A stretch of DNA of 27,810 nucleotides from a virus. The DNA lies in the IMG/VR virus record IMGVR_UViG_3300033149_000611, positions 1 through 27,810 of that record; one strand, given 5' to 3'. Positions 5,218 through 12,786 of the stretch are shown here, one piece after another. Within the stretch, counting starts at the first letter, position 1. Every line of letters starts with the position of its first letter. Made by a program: the position numbers and the translations under genes. A model generated the notes under the pieces. That model had not been told where the DNA came from. It saw only the letters and a list, made by a program, of their open reading frames with translations, and searched no databases.

Positions 5218-6165
5218 TTAACAATGTAGTTTTTCGAAGTTGCCCCCGAATGCGTGTTTAAATTTAATAGAAAATCCGATCTTGGAAAATTGCTTTATGT
5301 ATTCAGGCGTGTAACCGCTTGAAGCTTTTACTTTTAATCTGTCGTGTTTCGTTGGGTTGTTGTTTTGGTAGTTGGTCATTTCTACATAGTCCGCCATCCT
5401 AACTTGAAACTGTACATAGTCCCTTAATTTTTGAGGGTATACGTCGGTTTCTAAGGTATATTCTACCTTTAATATTTTTTTTGTATCCTCTTCGAATCCA
5501 TTGCTGAATAAAGTAGTTTCTTCCTCTAGTCCGTCTTCGTCGTTTCCAAAGATCGCAGCTAACCTCTTGCCGTCAGAATAATTGTCTGGATAGGTAAATT
5601 TGGACTCCCCTACATTACCTCTTCGCCATTCTGCGAAATTACCGCTATTAAAAGATTTTACGTAAACCGTAGTATTTGCCCGTGCATTGGTATAGTCTTG
5701 CACGTTGTATTCAAAATCACAATTAATTAGTACAGGCGTAGAAGGTAGCACACTGGTTGCCTCGGATATAAGCCTATATTTACCAACTCCAAAAGCCACT
5801 CTTATAGCAGTCCATTTAATATCATGAGCAGTTATATAGTTACGATTATCCTTGACCTCAACTCCAAAATCAATGAATTCACCTACATAAGTATCGTCTA
5901 CAATCGTATGCTTGTCTACCCAAGAACCACCCTCGCATTTCTGAATCTTAAATATTGCCGAGGCTATAGAGGTATCGAAATAATCAAACCATGATGTAAC
6001 GTCATTTCTTTTTACGTTGGTAGGGTCTGAATTATCGACAAGTAAGTTGAGTTCAAAACAGCATTCAGGTAATTCTAACTCTGATGCGTCAGGCAGTTCC
6101 GTCGGAGCGTCAGGGTTGCCAGTTATCACATATCCTTGTTTATAAAATGCTTCGCCTCTACTCAT
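5218..6165 (-). CDS. Distal tail / fibre-associated protein candidate (315 aa)
   Basis: A 315-residue, probably beta-rich soluble protein (starts MSRGEAFYKQGYVITGNPDA, ends HAFGGNFEKLHC) with no signal peptide or membrane segment. Aromatic and Asn/Asp-rich strands alternate through the sequence, as in phage structural proteins. It is the last large gene of the tail block, after the fibre and the cysteine-cluster protein, and its ATG overlaps the latter's stop (TAATG). A minor tail or receptor-binding role is likely by position only. It has a Cys pair near residue 36 (PECCFELN), one at about 76, one in the middle and one as the very last residue. No family recognised. Confidence 0.5.
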   Translation of the reverse strand: MSRGEAFYKQGYVITGNPDAPTELPDASELELPECCFELNLLVDNSDPTNVKRNDVTSWFDYFDTSIASAIFKIQKCEGGSWVDKHTIVDDTYVGEFIDFGVEVKDNRNYITAHDIKWTAIRVAFGVGKYRLISEATSVLPSTPVLINCDFEYNVQDYTNARANTTVYVKSFNSGNFAEWRRGNVGESKFTYPDNYSDGKRLAAIFGNDEDGLEEETTLFSNGFEEDTKKILKVEYTLETDVYPQKLRDYVQFQVRMADYVEMTNYQNNNPTKHDRLKVKASSGYTPEYIKQFSKIGFSIKFKHAFGGNFEKLHC

Positions 6166-6512
6166 TATCTTCTAGTGTCTACTAAGTTTATGCTAATGCT
6201 ATTCTTTTCCTGAATTAAATTGATGTAATTCATTATTGGGTCACCCTCGTAAACCTCACCTCTAAATAAAGAAGCTTGATAACTTCCATTACTTAGCAAT
6301 TCCAAAATAACTCCGCATTTATCAGGTCTTAATTCGGTATTCATATTGCCTCGAATATACATGCAATGGTAATCTTTACAGGTTTTTGGTCTAGTATTAT
6401 AAATCCCACAGCCTAACCCCGTACAGTTACTACACATAGTATTTTTAGGCTTGCTTATCTCGGGGATATGGTAAACCTCGCAACATGCTGTACAATCTCC
6501 GCACTCATTCAT
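6165..6512 (-). CDS. YkgJ-family cysteine-cluster protein
   Basis: This 115-residue protein has the CxxCxxCC pattern at Cys4, 7, 10 and 11 (NECGDCTACCEVYHI), then CSNCTGLGCGIYNTRPKTC (27-45), C50 and C66. This matches the YkgJ/UPF0153 zinc- or iron-binding cysteine cluster family, including the typical C-x-I-Y-x-x-R-P-x-x-C. The family is thought to bind a metal centre and includes the N-terminal part of flagellin lysine methylase FliB; its biochemical role in phage is unknown. It lies between the tail fibre gene and a distal tail protein gene with TAATG overlaps on both sides, so it is made together with the fibre. It could modify, fold or add metal to a tail protein (inference). Confidence 0.8.
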   Translation of the reverse strand: MNECGDCTACCEVYHIPEISKPKNTMCSNCTGLGCGIYNTRPKTCKDYHCMYIRGNMNTELRPDKCGVILELLSNGSYQASLFRGEVYEGDPIMNYINLIQEKNSISINLVDTRR

Positions 6513-8077
6513 TATTCCCTCGTTTCTGTTATGATTAGGTTTCTTTGAGTTTCAATCGCTGTTAATGTGTTTCCAGTTGTCCACATTCTTATAGTTATCG
6601 TATGTGACGCTACAGATAATAACCCTTGCCATTGAGTAAATAGGTGTCCATTAAAATCGCCGCCGCCTGATGAAACGTACTGCCTCCTTTCTGTTTCAGC
6701 CTGCAAGACTCCATCTATAAACACCCCGCATCTCGCGTTCTCATCTTTATTATTGCTGAACGACCCCGAAAACTCAACCTTAACTTTATTAGACGAGCTC
6801 GAAGGTGTAAATGTTTTAGTCATTTCGGCTATTACTGGTGCAGCGCCTGAAGTTGTCGCCGAGGTTGTTGGGTTTGATGTGGTGCCAACTATATAGTCGG
6901 AGAAAATAATTTTACTACCTGCCAAGGGGTCTCTGTGTAGTGCTATTAGGATAGGGTCTGTATCCACTACGATAGGGTCTTCACTAATAACCCACCAGCC
7001 AGTATTTGTATTTTGAGCGCCCTCTAACACATCCGCATAAGACCCTGAGCGAACTTCCAAAGCAATACTTCCATCGAAATCTGTGGCTCTAGTAAGTATA
7101 GCAGCAACGCCGCCTGTCCCTTCTGTTGTTACTTCATATATGCCATGATCTACATTGTCTAGGTTAGTGCTCGATCCATCCTCGTCTTTAATCCATACCC
7201 TGTCACCTAAAACCGTATTAACTCCATCGATAGCGAGTACTCCTACTGATCCTGCCGTAAGGGTTTTTCCTGCCCCGCTGCCCGATCTAGTCCACACACC
7301 TACGCCAACATTATCCAGATAGGTTGTTGTAGCAACCCTTGCTGGCATCTTAGGGAATAGCCCCGCTGAAACTGCTCCTATATTCGTGTCCACGTAAGCC
7401 TTTACTGCTTTTTCTACTGGCACTTTATCTTCCGAGTCCGAAGCGAAAGACCCGTCTGTAGAGAATTCGTTTACCCCTGTTCCGTTCAACAAGAACACTC
7501 TTTGATCGTCTCTGACCTGAAAAGAATAAGAGGTTCCACCTGAATTACTAGAAACTGTAAATGATTTTGTTGCACTAGTATCTCCATCCCCTTTTACGTG
7601 GGCTTTAGCACCCGCCGCAGGGTCTGAATGTGTCGTGCCTACTACTAAGTTCTTGTTATCTTCTATGCGTAGCCCTTCCGAGCTTGCTATCATGATTTGA
7701 TTGTTATTTACAGTAAAGAATATAGATGTTCCTAGAGGCGTATTGAGTTGTATCTCCCCGTCCACCCCTGACTGAAATAATGCATAACTATTTCCGTTAA
7801 AGTAATTTTCATGCGCCAAGTACAAGTCTCCGTCACTAAACAAGTCTCCGCCTTTTAAATTGCTGGCACCCGCCCCTGTTCCTGTTCCTGTTACAACAAC
7901 ATCTTGAGGTATAGCGCCCAAAACACCGAAAAATGCTTTAACCTCATCTACATAACCCCATTTACTAACATCAAACGATGTCCCACCATCGGTAGTATTG
8001 GAGAATAACCAGATATCCTTATCCTGTAAGGGCTTTGTTGTTAGATTGTCTACTACTTCCGAAAATTTAATGCTCAT
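6512..8077 (-). CDS. Tail fibre protein
   Basis: A 521-residue protein with four visible parts. Residues 1-60 form an attachment region. Residues about 60-230 are Gly/Ser/Asn-rich and repetitive, as in fibrous shafts. Residues about 245-390 include VATTTYLDNVGVGVWTRSGS and VLGDRVWIKDEDGSS and ILTRATDFDGS; this A-x-T-x-x-L ... G-D-R-V-x-[IV]-K-D ... G-[IV]-Y-x-V-T ... L-x-R-A-x-D-x-D pattern is a domain common in phage tail fibres. The C-terminal 120 residues look like a beta-sandwich tip, likely the receptor-contacting end. It follows the 862-residue tail gene by 27 bases, a gap that contains a TAACTTTG octamer, so it may have its own promoter. Confidence 0.75.
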   Translation of the reverse strand: MSIKFSEVVDNLTTKPLQDKDIWLFSNTTDGGTSFDVSKWGYVDEVKAFFGVLGAIPQDVVVTGTGTGAGASNLKGGDLFSDGDLYLAHENYFNGNSYALFQSGVDGEIQLNTPLGTSIFFTVNNNQIMIASSEGLRIEDNKNLVVGTTHSDPAAGAKAHVKGDGDTSATKSFTVSSNSGGTSYSFQVRDDQRVFLLNGTGVNEFSTDGSFASDSEDKVPVEKAVKAYVDTNIGAVSAGLFPKMPARVATTTYLDNVGVGVWTRSGSGAGKTLTAGSVGVLAIDGVNTVLGDRVWIKDEDGSSTNLDNVDHGIYEVTTEGTGGVAAILTRATDFDGSIALEVRSGSYADVLEGAQNTNTGWWVISEDPIVVDTDPILIALHRDPLAGSKIIFSDYIVGTTSNPTTSATTSGAAPVIAEMTKTFTPSSSSNKVKVEFSGSFSNNKDENARCGVFIDGVLQAETERRQYVSSGGGDFNGHLFTQWQGLLSVASHTITIRMWTTGNTLTAIETQRNLIITETRE

Positions 8078-8081
8078 AATG

Positions 8082-8089
8082 CAAAGTTA
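8082..8089 (-). promoter_or_regulatory. TAACTTTG promoter octamer before tail fibre gene
   Basis: Exact minus-strand TAACTTTG in the 27-base gap before the fibre ATG, with 4 bases between octamer and ATG. If it is a -7 element, transcripts would start at or within a few bases of the start codon, making them leaderless or nearly so. No -33 TTG is visible at the usual spacing. Confidence 0.35.
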
Positions 8090-8104
8090 AATTAATTTTT
8101 ATTG

Positions 8105-10693
8105 TCATTCTGCGTACAGAGGTATTCCGTTCTCTGTCTCTAATAATATACCGTCTTCTGTTGCTAGTCCGTCAGGAATACCCGAATCTGCTCTATTATC
8201 ATAAATCCTAAAAGCGGGTCTGTCTGGAATTTCGCCTTTTAAATTGGATTCCGCCGCTACCCTAAATATGTTACCAGATGGATTCGATTTCGTTGCTGTT
8301 AAATCATTGCCTAGCCCTTGCAAAGTACTGCTCACTCCGTCAACAGGATATTTACTAGAAATAGCGCTTAAATTCTTCCAGTTATCTATTCCTTCTCGAT
8401 TGGTATAGATTACCATTACTAGCTCGGATAATAAAGGATTTGCATCTAACCCAATATAAGTATTCTCACCATGAATTAAAGTGTTTTCAGTAGACATAAA
8501 GCCGTTATTAGGGATTAAATCACTGTTACCTGTTCTGAAATTATTAATCGTTTCGGTGTCCCACTCGCTACCCTCGGCGAAATCTTCAACAACTAATTGA
8601 GATTCTAAAACATAAGGAGGTAAGGCCGCGCCATCTTTAGTAGCGATAAGCTCAGACTTAAAGTACATTGTGTATCCTGTAGACTGAAAGTAATGCACCC
8701 AATTGTGATTCTTTCCTTTGTGTTCTCCGTCTGGCGCTGTTGGGTCTAAGAAATCGTTATTAGCAAGCGGTAAAGGTTCCCACGCTTCCCATCTCATAAT
8801 TGACGGAAAGGTCATTTCGTAATTAAAGATGCCCGCAGGAGTTAAGGCGTCTAAATCGTACCTTCTTTTTATTCTTACATTTCTTCTTAAATCGTCTACA
8901 GGCGCCCTAAATCCCCTATCCTGTGTTACGTCAATCTCTGGTATAGTCCCGTAAGTTGGATTATTGACTATTTCAAGGTTATTAAACGACGTGGTGAACT
9001 CGTCTAATACAAATGAAGTAGAGCTATCCTTGCGAGCTATTAACTGCATTGTAGCGCTTAAAAAGTTTATCTCTGAATCTATCCTATCAAAGTTAGGTAT
9101 ATCGTTTCTGTCTAATGTAAATATGGTTTGAGATACAAAATCATCTTGAGGTCTAAGTATTAAAGACTCCTTGACCGTGTCACCTTCGACCATCGGATGA
9201 TCGTAAAACCCATTCGTCATGGTTATCATTGTGGGGTCGGTGGTCTCTGAAAAGTAGTTTAGTTTGGCGATAGGCAGATTAACCTTGTCACTTTTCGATC
9301 TTGCTAAAGCTCTATTTGCTGTAGAAATCCACGCTTTAAACTTAATAGGCATTAAAGGGGCAATCTTGTCAACTGCCGCGCTAGCCATTTGAACAGTTAT
9401 TACTACATGTGCCTTACTTCCTGAAACATAAGTACTTTCAACCTCTTTTATAACTTGATCTACCCCGCCGAAATTCTCACCCGCTACCGCTCCTAAATCT
9501 AGCGAAGTAACCGATTTATCAAATAGAAAGTTTTCTTTTAAAGGGTGGTTTGATGTGTCTGGTGCAGTAGGGAATTCTGGTAATCTGTATTGTTCTTGGG
9601 CTGTTGGTAATGTTTCTATATTGGCAATAATTCTAGTCTCTGTACCTCCGCCATTAGAAAAAGGAGAAGATACAGTATTTTCAACATCAAATTCAATTGT
9701 TTGCTCGTTAGTGGTTAGTTCTAGCGCATCAATTACTCCACCGCCTGACCTTTTAAATACTACATTTGATATAAAGTAGTCTGTTGTACCTGTATTTGGT
9801 GTTTCGTTTTCCCAACCTACATTCCCTAGTGTTTCAAACTCAATAACTGTTTTGACATCGTTAGGATTACTCAAATCCCTACTAGCCTCTACCCTGAAAA
9901 CATACTTTAAACTACTGCTGTCTTTTAAATAAGGCGGAGCTATTCCGTTTGTGTCGTCGGTCGCTTGATCTACGGTAAAAAGCGGGGCTATTAAAAGTTT
10001 TTGCTTAAATATAAATGCTTGACTAACATCTGGCACACCAACAACAGGAGGGTTTGAGCCATCACCAATCCCGTTCCCTGCTACATCTAAACTCCCATAC
10101 TGATAAGCCTTGGAGCCTAACTGCTTCATCTGGGTATCGGTCAAATCGTTATTGCTTAACCCATTCGCAACAGCCCTGCGCGTTATTCCTGTGGTTAAAT
10201 CATTATAATTTACGGCAGCGTCATTCTCAATTAGGTTATGGAAAAACTCCATATCTTCTATAACTGTAGAAACAAAACCCTTTCTACCTATGTCTAAAAT
10301 AAGATCAAGCGGCGCCCCTGCATAGGAGCTATCCATTAATAGTAATTGATTGCTTTTCTTTTCGAGTACTGCTTTTGTCCTGTGAGATAGATCATTTAAT
10401 TGTACGGTGTAATCGTCACCCTCTTTTACACCCGCAAATCCTTCTGGATTGTTCGTCCATAAAAGCCTGTCGTCTTCGGATTCACCAGAAGTAACAGTAC
10501 TAGGATTGATTACTATTGCGTCCTTAGAGTCTTCTATATCATCAGTGGTGACGTGCAGAATTTCTTCAAGCCTAACCGCTGCCCTGACTTGAGGCGTATC
10601 ACCCATATTGTCGTACAGATAGGGTGTTGCGTCGGCCTCTTCTTCCCCTAGTTCAGGATTCCAAATAAGTAAATATTCACGGATAAAACCCAT
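8105..10693 (-). CDS. Large distal tail / baseplate protein (862 aa)
   Basis: The second largest protein of the window: 862 residues, soluble, rich in Asp, Asn, Thr and Ser, without signal peptide, membrane segment or recognised enzyme motif. It begins MGFIREYLLIWNPELGEEEA and ends TEDGILLETENGIPLYAE; a similar E-D-G-x-L-L-x-T-E-x-G ending occurs at the C-termini of phage minor tail proteins. It follows the hub-like protein and a small coiled-coil protein and precedes the fibre, so it is likely a baseplate or central-fibre component joining hub and receptor-binding fibre. The start directly abuts the previous stop (TAAATG). The middle (about 480-660) has alternating strands typical of beta-sandwich structural domains. 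Confidence 0.6.
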   Translation of the reverse strand: MGFIREYLLIWNPELGEEEADATPYLYDNMGDTPQVRAAVRLEEILHVTTDDIEDSKDAIVINPSTVTSGESEDDRLLWTNNPEGFAGVKEGDDYTVQLNDLSHRTKAVLEKKSNQLLLMDSSYAGAPLDLILDIGRKGFVSTVIEDMEFFHNLIENDAAVNYNDLTTGITRRAVANGLSNNDLTDTQMKQLGSKAYQYGSLDVAGNGIGDGSNPPVVGVPDVSQAFIFKQKLLIAPLFTVDQATDDTNGIAPPYLKDSSSLKYVFRVEASRDLSNPNDVKTVIEFETLGNVGWENETPNTGTTDYFISNVVFKRSGGGVIDALELTTNEQTIEFDVENTVSSPFSNGGGTETRIIANIETLPTAQEQYRLPEFPTAPDTSNHPLKENFLFDKSVTSLDLGAVAGENFGGVDQVIKEVESTYVSGSKAHVVITVQMASAAVDKIAPLMPIKFKAWISTANRALARSKSDKVNLPIAKLNYFSETTDPTMITMTNGFYDHPMVEGDTVKESLILRPQDDFVSQTIFTLDRNDIPNFDRIDSEINFLSATMQLIARKDSSTSFVLDEFTTSFNNLEIVNNPTYGTIPEIDVTQDRGFRAPVDDLRRNVRIKRRYDLDALTPAGIFNYEMTFPSIMRWEAWEPLPLANNDFLDPTAPDGEHKGKNHNWVHYFQSTGYTMYFKSELIATKDGAALPPYVLESQLVVEDFAEGSEWDTETINNFRTGNSDLIPNNGFMSTENTLIHGENTYIGLDANPLLSELVMVIYTNREGIDNWKNLSAISSKYPVDGVSSTLQGLGNDLTATKSNPSGNIFRVAAESNLKGEIPDRPAFRIYDNRADSGIPDGLATEDGILLETENGIPLYAE

Positions 10694-10903
10694 TTATCTC
10701 TTCTTGTTTGCTGCTTGAGCCATTTCATTTACTAAACCGTTTGCCTCTGCCGACCTCTTCTTGATCTCCTCCAATGTGTCCTTGATTTCATTCGCTTTCT
10801 CAATATCGTATTGTTCGTCTATATTTTTGAATCTTTTCTCAACACCGTCAATTACTTTGTTGGCTGCGTTTAATAAATCTGTTAGTTCGTTCTGTTGACT
10901 CAT
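10694..10903 (-). CDS. Small coiled-coil tail-region protein (69 aa)
   Basis: A 69-residue, highly charged helical protein (starts MSQQNELTDLLNAANKVIDG, ends MAQAANKKR) with Leu/Ile/Val heptads over most of its length. Its ATG overlaps the stop of the hub-like gene (ATGA) and its stop abuts the ATG of the 862-residue gene, so it is coupled to both. It may be a small baseplate component or an assembly chaperone for one of them. No family recognised. Confidence 0.5.
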   Translation of the reverse strand: MSQQNELTDLLNAANKVIDGVEKRFKNIDEQYDIEKANEIKDTLEEIKKRSAEANGLVNEMAQAANKKR

Positions 10904-12786
10904 AAGGTTTCTATTGTTTCTATCAAATTAGGGTCATTTAAATAAGGCACAGCCCATTCAATTTCTGAATTCGACGTGTGTATGTTGTGCTTAAATGATA
11001 TCAATTCTGACCTTTCACCGTTAGGGTCAAAGATAATACTATTATTAATTACCTTAACTAAGTCCTCTTTACACACTCTAGTGTTTAACCCTTCAAATAT
11101 TCTGCGTTGATTTCCGAAAGGGAACTGGTCGCTAGGTACGTGGCTTTGGCCTGCGTGGTAAGTTCTGTAAATATACTCCGTGTGCCATTTTTCATCATTA
11201 TCGCTTCTTATGTTGGTCAATCTGGGTATTGATTTTATGTCAAATGAAGCCACTTTGGTAACCGTAAAAAAGTCGTTCTCTATTGTCATCATTCCCTCCC
11301 TTTCTTCTATAATAGTTTCCTCTATAGGAGGGATTGGTGGAGCAGGTAATGGATTGAAAGGTATATCCACACCCAACGCCTTTAACACCTTTAGAACTTT
11401 TCTGATCTTTGGGATAGAGGCGTTTTTTAGATCGTTAGCCTGAATAATAAGGATGCGAACATCATTTATAGGTTCAATATATGCTTTCACCAATCTATCT
11501 GCAAGTATTTCAGGTGGCGTGAATCCTTTTTTTGTGGACGCTTTGGTAAATGGAATAATTACTTCTTGCTTGCCATCTATTAAGTTTTCCACTCCATCTA
11601 CAAGTCTTTTAGTTGTAACTATTGTAGTTGTTCCATTGTAATTCTGATACGTGTTTGTGTCTGCTGAATCTTGCAACATCCTTAACCCATAAAACCCTAT
11701 AATCTCATCTCCATTAGTTCTATGCTCTCGCATCCTTATTAATGGATTCATTCTAAAAGAAGGGTCTGACATAGGGGTTCCAACTCTTTCGATTACTAAT
11801 TCATTATTCGAAGTGATTGTAATAAATGCTCTAAAAGTGTCTTTGGTGTCTTGTAATAGATCAAAGAATGAACCTGTATAGTATCCATTTGCCCTTGTTT
11901 CTTCTGGTACGGTAAAACCAAATGAGGGCAGATTAAAATTAAAACCTCGCGCAGACACTTGATTGTTTTCGCTTTCTGGTGTCTCGAATTTAGCGGGAAT
12001 TATTACGGCGCTAGCTATGAATTCGTCATCAAAAATAGTACTCTTAAAGGTGTATCCTAGCTTTGCACATCCTATCTCAATTAACTGTTTCCACAACATG
12101 CCTGCATGGTACTTTACAGGTTGAATAAGTTGATCTAAAACCGACAGCATAAAAATAATCAGTGTAGCTAAGGTGATTATTACCCAAAAAACGAGCACAA
12201 TTATCTTAAGCACTCCAGCCATAGCACTTAATACACCGCCAATATCAGCTATAACCTTAGCCATTTCCTTAGCCATTACAACTAATTTATCCAAAACAAT
12301 AAAGGCCGTAACAGAGATAATCGCAGCGGCTTTGTAGTCAGGTCTAGAACTAAGCGTGTATGGTACTTGAATATAATCGGCAGTGGTAAAAAATCCCTCT
12401 TTTAATAATTCGGAATAAATCACTGTTTTAGCTCTACGAGAAAGAGAATCATCCTTACCTCTTCGCTCTACCCTCATATTCTCAATAAGCTCCTTTGAAT
12501 AAACTGTTTCGGCTCCATTAGGAAGTAATACACCGTCTAATATGGTTAGTTCTGAACCTTCTTCCTTTCTGGATATAGAATACTTGATACCTTGATAAAT
12601 ACCGTTTTTAGCAATTAGGTCGTTTATTTTCGTGGCTTCATCGTAAGCAAAATCTAATGAATTAACTGTCAGTAAAGGTTGTGCACCTACATTATCTGGG
12701 TCGGGCTTAATTTCTAGCTCAAATTCATTTGCATTAATAGCAGGGTTTACCTCTTGTTCTTCTAGCCTATTTATTATCTCCCTCAT
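10900..12786 (-). CDS. Tail hub-like protein with membrane-type helices (628 aa)
   Basis: Directly follows the tape measure gene (ATGA overlap), the usual place of distal tail/hub proteins in siphoviruses. Residues 1-148 and 225-628 look soluble and structural. Residues about 151-222 are strikingly hydrophobic, with likely membrane helices at 152-171 and 192-218 (KIIVLVFWVIITLATLIIFM) and an apolar Ala/Gly segment between. Near 485 is a proline-rich stretch NPLPAPPIPPIEETIIEE, probably an exposed linker. I infer a hub or tail-tip protein that may insert into the host membrane during DNA delivery. No sequence family was recognised, so the role rests on position and hydrophobicity. Confidence 0.55.
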   Translation of the reverse strand: MREIINRLEEQEVNPAINANEFELEIKPDPDNVGAQPLLTVNSLDFAYDEATKINDLIAKNGIYQGIKYSISRKEEGSELTILDGVLLPNGAETVYSKELIENMRVERRGKDDSLSRRAKTVIYSELLKEGFFTTADYIQVPYTLSSRPDYKAAAIISVTAFIVLDKLVVMAKEMAKVIADIGGVLSAMAGVLKIIVLVFWVIITLATLIIFMLSVLDQLIQPVKYHAGMLWKQLIEIGCAKLGYTFKSTIFDDEFIASAVIIPAKFETPESENNQVSARGFNFNLPSFGFTVPEETRANGYYTGSFFDLLQDTKDTFRAFITITSNNELVIERVGTPMSDPSFRMNPLIRMREHRTNGDEIIGFYGLRMLQDSADTNTYQNYNGTTTIVTTKRLVDGVENLIDGKQEVIIPFTKASTKKGFTPPEILADRLVKAYIEPINDVRILIIQANDLKNASIPKIRKVLKVLKALGVDIPFNPLPAPPIPPIEETIIEEREGMMTIENDFFTVTKVASFDIKSIPRLTNIRSDNDEKWHTEYIYRTYHAGQSHVPSDQFPFGNQRRIFEGLNTRVCKEDLVKVINNSIIFDPNGERSELISFKHNIHTSNSEIEWAVPYLNDPNLIETIETL

